Source: JBFWWW01 sp050245975 (GTDB lineage: Bacteria > Pseudomonadota > Alphaproteobacteria > Rhizobiales > Hyphomicrobiaceae). Taken from it: a stretch of 15,365 nt of DNA. The DNA is taken from contig JBFWWW010000083.1 of the NCBI GenBank assembly GCA_050245975.1, forward strand, positions 1-15,365, in the 5' to 3' direction. Under the pieces are notes generated by a model. That model was not told where the DNA came from. It did no database searches and saw only the letters and a list, made by a program, of their open reading frames with translations. The translations under genes were made by a program, and so were the position numbers. Shown one piece after another: positions 6,534 through 13,248 of this stretch (position 1 is its first letter; each line of letters starts with the position of its first letter).

Positions 6534-6549
6534 GCCCGCCGCGGCGGGC
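6534..6549. repeat. Perfect 16-bp palindrome filling the TPR-ispE gap
   Basis: GCCCGCCGCGGCGGGC equals its own reverse complement. It lies exactly between the TPR stop codon (6549-6551) and the ispE start codon, replacing the place where a ribosome site would be. In mRNA it could fold back or pair between strands; a loop-closing stem of about six G-C pairs is possible. Confidence 0.6.
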
Positions 6550-8357
6550 TACTGCAGGAACGGCAGGACGGAGTTCTGGCTCGCCTTGCGCTGCTGGTCG
6601 CGGCGGAGCACTTCGCGCATCCGCCGGACGGCGGGCGAGCGCGCCAGGCCCGGCAGGCCCTTCTGCAGCTTGCGGTGGATCTTCTCGGCATCCTCCGGCT
6701 CGGGCTTGAGCGTCAGCGCCTGCTCCCACTGGAACCTGGCTTCACGCTCCCGTCCGACCCGCCACAGGGCATCGCCGAGGTGATCGTTGAGCACCGGATC
6801 GTCGGGCCGCAGCTCGACCGCGCGCTCGAGATACTTGGCGGCCTGCTTGTAGTTGCCGAGCCGATAGTGCGCCCAGCCGAGGCTGTCGACGATGTAGCCG
6901 TCATCCGGCTTCTGGCGCACGGCCTTCTCGATCAGCGACAGGCCGTGGCGCAGGTTCTTGTTCTGGTCGATCCAGGAATAGCCGAGATAGTTCAGCACCA
7001 GCGCCTGGTCGGGGCTCAGCTTCAGCGCCCGCTGCAGGTCGGCCTCCGCTGCCGGCCAGTCCTTGAGCCGCTCGTAGCAGGTGCCGCGCGCGTAGAAATA
7101 AGCCCAGTGCGCCGGCTGCGGCTTGTCGATGAGAGCAATGGCGCGCGTGTAGTAGCTGGCGGCCTCCATGTAGCGCTTGCGGGCGCGCATGATGGTGCCC
7201 AGCGCATCGAGCGGGCGGATATCGCGCGGCTCCGCCTTGGCCAGCTTCTCGAGAATGTCCTGCGCCTCGTCGACGCGCTCGAGCTGGTTCAGGTTGAGCG
7301 CCTTGCGGATTGCGATGCTGCTCGCGAGCGGCGTGTCCTTCGGAATGCGGTCGTAGGCGGCGATGGCATCCGAATAGCGCTTGGTCGCCTCGTAGGCGTT
7401 GGCGAGCGTTGCCAGGGCGAATTCGAAATCCGGCCGCATATAGAGCGAAAGCTGCAGATAGACGATCCCGACGCCGACGCCACCCTCGCCCGCGAGCGCC
7501 TCGCCCAGGCCGTAGAACACCTCGGCCAGTCCCTCCGACGGCGTCGAAATGAGCAGCGGCGTGCGCTCTCCGGCATCGAGGCGCGCCTTCAGCGCCCGCG
7601 CCATCGGATGGCCCTCGCCCTTCGTCTTGTCGAGATGCGCCTGCAGGATGGTCTGCGCGAGCTTGACGTCACCCGACTGTGCCGCGCTCTGCGCGTAGCC
7701 GAGCGCGACGCGCAGGGTACGCTGGTCGGTCCGGAACACGCGCTCGTAGCTGCTGCGCGCCTCGGAGCGGCGGCCGGCCACGTCGGCGATCAGCGCGCGA
7801 TGATAGCGCAGATAGAACTGCGCCCATTCCGGCTGCCGCGACTGGTCGAGAAGGTCGAGCGCTTCCTTGGTCTTGCCCTCCGCCTGCATCACCCACGCGC
7901 GGGCGAGCGAGCTTGTCAGCTCGCCGATGGGGCTGATGCCGCCGGCCTTGAAGTAGGTATCGGACTGGGCGTAGTTGCCGGCCTTGAACTCGGCGAGACC
8001 GAGAAGAGCGTTGGCCAGGCGATGGTTGACCTGCTGCGCGACGAGCCGGCGCGCCAGCGGCTCCGCCTGTGCCCAGTTCCCTTCCGATGTTTCCATCAGG
8101 AAGGATTGCTCGAGCAGGACATCGCTGTCGGGATCACGCGCCAGCGTCTGCGTGTAGAGCTCGGCCGCCGACCGCGTGTCATGCGCCGTCCGCGCCGCGC
8201 GCGCGGCGAGATATCCGCCGAGCAGCGACTGCACCTTGTAGCCGTCGTCACTGTCCGTGCTTTCGCCCGGCACAGCGGCCTGCGCGGCCGTCAGGGCGCC
8301 GGCGGCAAAAAGGGAAAGGGCGGTTGCAAGGGTGACGAAGTGCTGACCGAAGCGCAT
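6549..8357 (-). CDS. Exported tetratricopeptide-repeat protein
   Basis: A 602-residue secreted repeat protein with no enzymatic motif seen. Residues 1-28 form a Sec signal peptide (basic MRFGQH, hydrophobic core to about 24, AQA-A cleavage), so it is periplasmic or, less likely, outer-membrane associated. The rest is helical TPR-like repeats. The clearest are at about 419-450 (YFYARGTCYERLKDWPAAEA), 453-486, 487-520 (DSLGWAHYRLGNYKQAAKYL) and 521-552 (DHLGDALWRVGREREA). More degenerate copies occur from about 45 to 410. Such proteins are scaffolds, often in envelope assembly; the partner is not known. The ATG at 8357 was chosen over the longer frame because it starts the signal peptide and has GGAGAGAGA upstream. 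It is followed after 15 bp by ispE, so the two are likely cotranscribed. Confidence 0.9.
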   Translation of the reverse strand: MRFGQHFVTLATALSLFAAGALTAAQAAVPGESTDSDDGYKVQSLLGGYLAARAARTAHDTRSAAELYTQTLARDPDSDVLLEQSFLMETSEGNWAQAEPLARRLVAQQVNHRLANALLGLAEFKAGNYAQSDTYFKAGGISPIGELTSSLARAWVMQAEGKTKEALDLLDQSRQPEWAQFYLRYHRALIADVAGRRSEARSSYERVFRTDQRTLRVALGYAQSAAQSGDVKLAQTILQAHLDKTKGEGHPMARALKARLDAGERTPLLISTPSEGLAEVFYGLGEALAGEGGVGVGIVYLQLSLYMRPDFEFALATLANAYEATKRYSDAIAAYDRIPKDTPLASSIAIRKALNLNQLERVDEAQDILEKLAKAEPRDIRPLDALGTIMRARKRYMEAASYYTRAIALIDKPQPAHWAYFYARGTCYERLKDWPAAEADLQRALKLSPDQALVLNYLGYSWIDQNKNLRHGLSLIEKAVRQKPDDGYIVDSLGWAHYRLGNYKQAAKYLERAVELRPDDPVLNDHLGDALWRVGREREARFQWEQALTLKPEPEDAEKIHRKLQKGLPGLARSPAVRRMREVLRRDQQRKASQNSVLPFLQ

Positions 8358-8440
8358 GCCATCTCTCTCCGGGGCGATGCCCGCCCTCTGATTCCCACCC
8401 GGCGCCACGCTAGCAAAGATGGGGCCTGCAAGCGACCTCT

Positions 8441-8465
8441 TAGCGCGTGTGCAATCGCCGCGCTA
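8441..8465. repeat. Inverted repeat spanning the dehydratase stop codon
   Basis: TAGCGCG (8441-8447) and CGCGCTA (8459-8465) are perfect complements with an 11-nt spacer. On the minus strand the left arm contains the TAG stop of the dehydratase gene. No T-run follows, so this is at best a weak or factor-assisted terminator, or an mRNA 3'-end stem. Confidence 0.45.
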
Positions 8466-9431
8466 CGCCTTCGGCGTGGTTCCCGCGAGAACCTCTTGAA
8501 ACACGGCCCGGTCGATGTTCCCACCGCTGAGGATAACGCCGACGCGCCGTCCAGCCATGGTTGATCGTTCCTTGAGCAGGGCGGCCAGCGCGGCGGCACC
8601 GGCGCCCTCGGCGAGGTTGTGAGTATCTTCGTAGTAGGCACGGATTGCGGCGGAAATGTCGTCCTCCGATACCGTCACCAGGCGTGCCGCTCCCTTGCGC
8701 ATGATGGCCAGCGCCTCCTCGTGCGGCTCTCGGCACGCCATTCCATCCGCGAATGTCGCTGCCGTGTTTGTCGGCACGATATGTCCGGCCGCGAACGACA
8801 GCGCCACGGCCGGTGCATTCTCGGCCACCACGCCCACCACGTCCGTCTTCAATCCCAGCGCGTCGCGCGCGGCGATCACGCCGCAGAGGCCGGATCCCAT
8901 GCCGATCGGCACGTATACGGTATGCAGCTCCGGCACCGCGCGCATGAACTCGACGCCGTAAGTCGCCACGCCGAGCACGAGATGCTCGTGGAATGACGGC
9001 ACGAAGTGCAGCCCGCGCTCGCGCGCGAGCGCCGCACAATGGTGCTTGGCTTCGTCGAAATCGCGGCCGTGCTCCACAAGTTCGGCGCCGAGGGCTCGCA
9101 TGGCGGCGTTTTTCTCGGTCGAGTTGCCGTGCGGCACCAGGATGGTGGCGGTCAGTCCCGCGCGTCGCGCCGCCAGCGCGATCGACTGCCCGTGATTGCC
9201 GCGCGTCGCCGATATCACGCCGCTGACGTTAGGGCTGCCGCGCCGAAGACGGTCCATGTAGACGAGACCGCCGCGCACCTTGAAGGCCCCGATCGGCGTG
9301 TGGTTCTCGTGTTTCACCCAGACCTCGGCGCCGGCCCGGCGCGCCAGCAGCGGCCAGGCGTACTGTGGCGTCGGCGGCATGACGGCGCCGACCACCGCGG
9401 CGGCGGCCGCGAGATCATCCTGCGTGAACAT
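8463..9431 (-). CDS. PLP-dependent threonine dehydratase-like enzyme (fold type II, no ACT domain)
   Basis: Ammonia-lyase of the serine/threonine dehydratase family, expected to deaminate a hydroxy-amino acid to a 2-oxo acid. It has 322 residues. The PLP lysine is K51 in PIGAFKVRGG. The cofactor-binding asparagine is N79 in SATRGNHGQSIA. The phosphate-cup glycine loop is PIGMGSGLCG (175-184), and S302 in LSGGNID contacts the pyridine ring. There is no C-terminal ACT domain, so it is not a biosynthetic isoleucine-feedback IlvA. The TRGNHGQ variant also occurs in relatives such as EutB of ectoine breakdown and hydroxyaspartate lyases, so the substrate is uncertain; no ectoine genes are nearby. 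The ATG at 9431 has GGAGAG about 10 nt upstream. A longer reading adding 12 residues was rejected. It lies 105 bp ahead of the TPR gene. Confidence 0.88.
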   Translation of the reverse strand: MFTQDDLAAAAAVVGAVMPPTPQYAWPLLARRAGAEVWVKHENHTPIGAFKVRGGLVYMDRLRRGSPNVSGVISATRGNHGQSIALAARRAGLTATILVPHGNSTEKNAAMRALGAELVEHGRDFDEAKHHCAALARERGLHFVPSFHEHLVLGVATYGVEFMRAVPELHTVYVPIGMGSGLCGVIAARDALGLKTDVVGVVAENAPAVALSFAAGHIVPTNTAATFADGMACREPHEEALAIMRKGAARLVTVSEDDISAAIRAYYEDTHNLAEGAGAAALAALLKERSTMAGRRVGVILSGGNIDRAVFQEVLAGTTPKA

Positions 9432-9460
9432 ATCTTTTCTCTCCAGGGCCCCTCCGGGCC

Positions 9461-9482
9461 GGCGCATGGACGAATATGCGCC
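9461..9482. repeat. Inverted repeat in the dehydratase/lipoprotein divergent gap
   Basis: GGCGCAT (9461-9467) and ATGCGCC (9476-9482) are perfect complements with an 8-bp spacer, centred about 40 bp upstream of the dehydratase ATG. A possible -10 TTTAAT (minus strand, 9497-9502) lies just upstream, but no matching -35 was found. The arms could be a regulator site or a hairpin in the dehydratase leader. The rest of the 159-bp gap (9432-9590) shows only an 8-bp palindrome, GCACGTGC at 9541-9548, and no clear promoter for the lipoprotein gene. Confidence 0.5.
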
Positions 9483-9590
9483 AATCCGGCGCGCGCATTA
9501 AACCGACCTTAACCACACCATAGCAGTCTTGCGGGATCGAGCACGTGCGCGGACAGTTTGACGCGGGCGTGATGTTGAGGCACGACCCGT

Positions 9591-10448
9591 ATGCTGCGTC
9601 AGTTGATAAAGTCCGCCCTGGTTGCCGCCGCTGTCCTCGCGGTCGCCGGCTGTGCCGCGCGCCACGAGGGTGCGCGCGAATATCACTTCTGCGCCGTCGA
9701 TGATGGCAGCGTACCGCCGCCGCCGACCATGCGCATGGTGCCCCACGGCCAGGCTGCCGCCTACACGCCCGCAATCGCGCCGCCGCCTCCGCCGGCCGTC
9801 AAGCCGGTCCGCAAGCCGAAGCCACAGGCCCGCCCGGCGCCCATAAAGCGCCCCGCACCGGCTGCGTCCGCGCGCCCGGCGATCCCGCCGCCACCGCCGG
9901 AGAGCGCGCTTGCCGCAAGCCGCCCTGCGACACCGGCACCGGTCGAGGCGGGGGCTGCCATGATGCCTGTCCCGCGTGCATCGGCCACCGCGCCGTCGAT
10001 CATGCCCGTGCCGAGCCAGCAGCCGCCGGCAATGGCGCCCGTGGTCGGTCCGAACGCCGATCCGACGCGGCCGGCCATCGCGTCGCCGCCGCCCGCGCCC
10101 GGCACGCCACCTGCGATGGCCCAGCTTGCGCCGCGCATGCCCGGCTACATCGAAGCCGAAAACCTGCGCGCCCTGCTGGAACGCGCCTGGTCGATGGTGT
10201 CCATCGGCAACGTGCGCGGCGCCCGCGCGCTGCTGACCGAGGCCGCTTCGCGCGGCATCGTCGAGGCCCTGGTGGCGCTGGGCGAAACCTACGACCCTGC
10301 CGCGCTGGCCCGCCGCCAGCTTCGCTCCAACAGCGTCGATCCCGACAAGGCGCTGGAGATCTACGAGCAGGCGATCGCCAAGGGTTCGGACACCGCGCGC
10401 ACCAACCGCGATCTCCTGAAAGCCTATCTCGCCGAGAAGAAGAACTAG
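9591..10448 (+). CDS. Proline-rich lipoprotein with a C-terminal Sel1/TPR-like domain
   Basis: A 285-residue exported lipoprotein. Residues 1-20 are a type II signal peptide (MLRQLIKSALVAAAVLAVAG) with the lipidated cysteine at C21. The residues after it are Ala-Ala, so outer-membrane sorting is expected. Residues about 42-180 are a low-complexity linker rich in Pro and Ala, with several basic residues at 71-87 (KPVRKPKPQARPAPIKR) and PPPP runs, suited to spanning the periplasm or touching peptidoglycan. Residues about 187-265 form a compact helical domain (LLERAWSMVSIGNVRGARAL, then ALGETYDPAALARR and DKALEIYEQAIAKG). It resembles the Sel1-like tails common in alphaproteobacterial hypothetical proteins, from memory. 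GAGG lies 10 nt upstream of the ATG. Function is unknown. It is divergent from the dehydratase gene and ends 10 bp from a convergent esterase gene. Confidence 0.85.
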   Translation: MLRQLIKSALVAAAVLAVAGCAARHEGAREYHFCAVDDGSVPPPPTMRMVPHGQAAAYTPAIAPPPPPAVKPVRKPKPQARPAPIKRPAPAASARPAIPPPPPESALAASRPATPAPVEAGAAMMPVPRASATAPSIMPVPSQQPPAMAPVVGPNADPTRPAIASPPPAPGTPPAMAQLAPRMPGYIEAENLRALLERAWSMVSIGNVRGARALLTEAASRGIVEALVALGETYDPAALARRQLRSNSVDPDKALEIYEQAIAKGSDTARTNRDLLKAYLAEKKN

Positions 10449-10462
10449 AGAAGAAGAGCTAG
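10434..10462. repeat. 14-bp imperfect tandem duplication across the lipoprotein stop codon
   Basis: GAGAAGAAGAACTAG (10434-10448) is followed, sharing one G, by GAGAAGAAGAGCTAG (10448-10462), 14 of 15 identical. The first copy carries the lipoprotein stop. The CTAG of the second, being self-complementary, carries the stop of the convergent esterase gene on the minus strand. Confidence 0.7.
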
Positions 10463-11415
10463 GGCGCGTCCGCGAAAGCCCGCATCAGCTCTTCGGCGCA
10501 CAGCGCGATGGCGCGTTGCGCCTGTCCGACGACGCGGCCCATCGTGATGAAGCCGTGCACCTGTCCGGCAAAGCGCTCCCGCCGTACGGCGACGCCCGCG
10601 GCCTGCAGCGCGTCGGCGTAGGCCTCGCCCTCGTCGCACAGCGGATCGAACCCGGCGGTGAGCACGAAGGCGGGCGGCAGGCCACCAAGGTCCTTTGCCA
10701 GCAGCGGCGAGGCGCGCCAGTTGGCGGCATCCGCCGGACGGCCGAGGTAGTGATCGACGAACCATCGCATCGTCGCACGCCGCAGGGGCGGCTGCTCGGC
10801 GTGCTTGATGTAGGACGCGCGCTCGGTCTGCATGTCCGTCGCCGGATAGATCAGCAGCTGCCGCACCAGCCGCGGTCCGCCGGCGTCGCGCGCATGCAGC
10901 GCGACGACAGCCGACAGGTTGCCGCCCGCGCTGTCGCCGCCGACGGCGATGCGCCGCGCATTGATGCCGAGCTCTCCCGCGTTGGCGCTGATCCAGACCG
11001 TCGCCGCGATCGCATCCTCGACCGCGGCAGGAAACTTGTGCTCGGGTGCCAGCCTGTAGTCGACGGACACGACGATGCAGTGCGCGCTGTTGGCGAGCGA
11101 TCGGCACACCGTATCGTGGCTGTCGAGATTGCCCACGACCCACCCGCCGCCATGGAAATAGACGAGTGCCGGCTGCGCCGTATCCTTGCCGGCCCCGATG
11201 CCGCGATAAAGCCGCAGCGGGATGGGCCCCGCCGGGCCCGGCGCTGAGATATCGCGCACCTCGGCCACGTCCTCGGGATCGGGAACGAACACCGCGCGTC
11301 CGGCCTGGAAGACGATGCGCGCCTCCGCCACCGGCAGCGTCTCCAGCGGCGGACGACGCGCGGCGAGAATGATGTCGACGGCACGCTGCGCGTCGGGATC
11401 GATCGTCTCGGCCAT
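10459..11415 (-). CDS. Alpha/beta hydrolase of the hormone-sensitive-lipase (HSL) esterase family
   Basis: A 318-residue carboxylesterase of the bacterial HSL (GDSAG) family, which hydrolyses short-chain esters; no signal peptide is seen, so it is cytoplasmic. The oxyanion hole motif is HGGGW (88-92). The nucleophile elbow is GDSAGG with S162. The acid is D257 in AGFDPLCDEG, and the base is H287 in QVHGFITMG. VDYRLAPEHKFPAAVED (118-134) is a further family signature. The N-terminal cap covers about residues 1-75. The ATG at 11415 has GGGAGG 5 nt upstream. It lies 32 bp after the ETF-QO stop on the same strand and is likely cotranscribed, though its natural substrate is unknown. It ends in the tandem repeat shared with the convergent lipoprotein gene. 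Confidence 0.92.
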   Translation of the reverse strand: MAETIDPDAQRAVDIILAARRPPLETLPVAEARIVFQAGRAVFVPDPEDVAEVRDISAPGPAGPIPLRLYRGIGAGKDTAQPALVYFHGGGWVVGNLDSHDTVCRSLANSAHCIVVSVDYRLAPEHKFPAAVEDAIAATVWISANAGELGINARRIAVGGDSAGGNLSAVVALHARDAGGPRLVRQLLIYPATDMQTERASYIKHAEQPPLRRATMRWFVDHYLGRPADAANWRASPLLAKDLGGLPPAFVLTAGFDPLCDEGEAYADALQAAGVAVRRERFAGQVHGFITMGRVVGQAQRAIALCAEELMRAFADAP

Positions 11416-11447
11416 TGTCCCTCCCCCGGTCACCACCCGATCAGCCG

Positions 11448-13127
11448 CTACATGCTGGAATAATTCGGCCCGCCGCCGCCTTCCGGCGGCACCCACGTGA
11501 TGTTCTGCGACGGGTCCTTGATGTCGCACGTCTTGCAATGCACGCAGTTCTGCGCGTTGATCTGGAAGCGCGGCCCGTTGGCCTCCTCGACGATCTCGTA
11601 GACGCCGGCCGGACAATAGCGCTGCGCCGGCTCGGCGTATTCCGGGAGGTTGACGCGCACCGGGATGGTCGGATCGGCAAGCCGCAGGTGGACCGGCTGG
11701 TCCTCCTCGTGATTGGTCGCCGAGAACGACAGGTCGGTGAGCCTGTCGAACGTCAGCACGCCGTCGGGCTTGGGGTAGGCGATGCGCTTTGCCTTGCGCG
11801 CCTTGGTCAGCGTCGCATAGTCGGCCTTCTTGTGCTTCAGCGTGTAGCCGAGCCCCGTGCCGGGCAGGATCGTATTGAGCCACATGTCGATGCCGCCGAG
11901 CGCGATGCCGGCATAGGTGCCAAAGCGGCTCCACAGCGGCTTGGCGTTGCGCACGCGCTTGAGGTCGGCAGCGATGGGCCCGCCCATCACTGCATCGGCA
12001 TAGTCATCGAGCGTATCGTGCGCCCGGCCTGCCGCGACGGCGGCGAACGCCGCCTCGGCGGCCGCGATGCCCGACAGGATGGCGTTGTGCGATCCCTTGA
12101 TGCGCGGCACGTTGACGAAGCCCGCCGCGCAGCCCACCAGCACGCCGCCGGGAAACGCCAGCTTCGGGATCGACTGCCAGCCGCCTTCCGTGATGGCCCG
12201 CGCGCCGTACGAGATGCGCTTGCCGCCCTCGAACACGTCGCGGATGGCCGGGTGCGTCTTGAAACGCTGGAACTCGTCGAAAGGCGACAGATAGGGATCG
12301 GCATAGTTGAGGTGGACGACGAAGCCCACCGACACCAGGTTCTCGCCATAGTGGTAGAGGAACGAGCCGCCGCCGGTGCCGTTGTCGAGCGGCCAGCCGA
12401 AGGTGTGCTGCACGAGGCCACGCCGGTGCTTCTCGGGCTTGACCTCCCACAGCTCCTTGAGGCCGATGCCGTACTTCTGCGGATCGCGGCCCTTGTCGAG
12501 GCCGAAGCGCGCGACCAGCTGTTTCGTCAGCGAGCCGCGCGCGCCTTCCGCGAGGATCGTGTACTTGCCGCGCAGCTCCATGCCGCGCGTGAAGCTGTCC
12601 TTCGGCTTGCCGTCGCGGCCGATGCCCATGTCGCCGGTCGCCACGCCCACGACGGCGCCCTTGTCGTCATAGAGCACCTCGGCGCCCGCGAAGCCGGGAT
12701 AGATCTCGACGCCGAGCTCGCCCGCCTGCTCGCCCAGCCAGCGGCACACGTTGCCGAGGCTGACGATGTAGTTGCCGTGGTTATTCATCAGCGGCGGCAT
12801 GAGGAAATTCGGCAGGCGCACCTCGCCGGCAGGACCGAGGTAGAGGAAGCGGTCGTCCGTCACCGGGGTATCGATCGGAGCGCCCTTCTCCTTCCAGTCG
12901 GGGATGAGCGCATTGAGACCGATGGGATCGATCACGGCTCCCGACAGGATGTGCGCACCGACCTCCGAGCCCTTTTCGAGCACGACCACGGACAGCTCCT
13001 GTCCGGCTTCGGCCGCGAGCTGCTTGAGGCGGATTGCGGTCGCCAGCCCGGCCGGTCCCGCGCCGACGATGACGACGTCGAATTCCATCGCCTCGCGCGG
13101 CGGCAGTTCCATGGCTTCGGCCGGCAT
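11448..13127 (-). CDS. Electron transfer flavoprotein-ubiquinone oxidoreductase
   Basis: Inner-membrane flavo-iron-sulfur enzyme that passes electrons from reduced electron transfer flavoprotein (from acyl-CoA and other dehydrogenases) to ubiquinone. It has 559 residues, normal for the family. The N-terminal FAD-binding Rossmann motif is VIVGAGPAGLATA (about 19-31). LEKGSEVGAHILSGAVIDP is the conserved FAD/quinone-region block. The later GWQSIPKLAFPGGVLVGCAA and FVNVPRIKGSHNA are typical of the family. The C-terminal 4Fe-4S ligands are C505 (in RYCPAGVYE) and C528, C531 and C534 (in CVHCKTCDIKDP). The ATG at 13127 has GGAGGAG upstream; M6 and M14 are less likely starts. The etfAB genes are not in the window. 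It heads a two-gene unit with the esterase and is divergent from the glycosylase gene. Confidence 0.96.
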   Translation of the reverse strand: MPAEAMELPPREAMEFDVVIVGAGPAGLATAIRLKQLAAEAGQELSVVVLEKGSEVGAHILSGAVIDPIGLNALIPDWKEKGAPIDTPVTDDRFLYLGPAGEVRLPNFLMPPLMNNHGNYIVSLGNVCRWLGEQAGELGVEIYPGFAGAEVLYDDKGAVVGVATGDMGIGRDGKPKDSFTRGMELRGKYTILAEGARGSLTKQLVARFGLDKGRDPQKYGIGLKELWEVKPEKHRRGLVQHTFGWPLDNGTGGGSFLYHYGENLVSVGFVVHLNYADPYLSPFDEFQRFKTHPAIRDVFEGGKRISYGARAITEGGWQSIPKLAFPGGVLVGCAAGFVNVPRIKGSHNAILSGIAAAEAAFAAVAAGRAHDTLDDYADAVMGGPIAADLKRVRNAKPLWSRFGTYAGIALGGIDMWLNTILPGTGLGYTLKHKKADYATLTKARKAKRIAYPKPDGVLTFDRLTDLSFSATNHEEDQPVHLRLADPTIPVRVNLPEYAEPAQRYCPAGVYEIVEEANGPRFQINAQNCVHCKTCDIKDPSQNITWVPPEGGGGPNYSSM

Positions 13128-13155
13128 CGTCGTCTCCTCCTCGCACCCGCCCTTG

Positions 13156-13185
13156 TCGATAGGTCGCGGGCGGTCGCGGCGTCAA
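13156..13185 (-). promoter_or_regulatory. Possible promoter of the ETF-QO gene
   Basis: On the minus strand TTGACG (-35, 5/6, also the usual alphaproteobacterial form) lies at 13180-13185. TATCGA is a weak -10 at 13156-13161, spaced 18 bp. The leader would be about 20-25 nt, including the GGAGGAG site. The weak -10 makes it a suggestion only. Confidence 0.35.
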
Positions 13186-13210
13186 GCATCGCCGCGCCGT
13201 TGCGGAACAG

Positions 13211-13239
13211 TGGAAATACCGGCGGCGCGCCGATATAGA
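13211..13239 (+). promoter_or_regulatory. Possible promoter of the glycosylase gene (near-leaderless transcript)
   Basis: TGGAAA (-35, 4/6) and TATAGA (-10, 4/6) are 17 bp apart and share the 121-bp gap with the ETF-QO promoter. Transcription would begin at about 13246-13249, practically at the ATG at 13249. That would explain the absence of a convincing Shine-Dalgarno sequence. Confidence 0.3.
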
Positions 13240-13248
13240 AGCCATACC

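Noticed and set aside
8358..8462. Promoter for the TPR gene in the gap after the dehydratase
   Set aside because: No pair of -35/-10 hexamers with acceptable match and spacing was found.
5607..8564. 985-codon open frame on the plus strand
   Set aside because: It is antisense to ispE and the TPR gene, which have strong family motifs, a signal peptide and ribosome sites. The translation is Arg/Gly/Ala/Leu-rich without motifs, typical of GC-rich shadow frames.
11415..13238. 607-codon plus-strand frame
   Set aside because: Antisense to the ETF-QO gene, with low-complexity composition and no recognisable domain.
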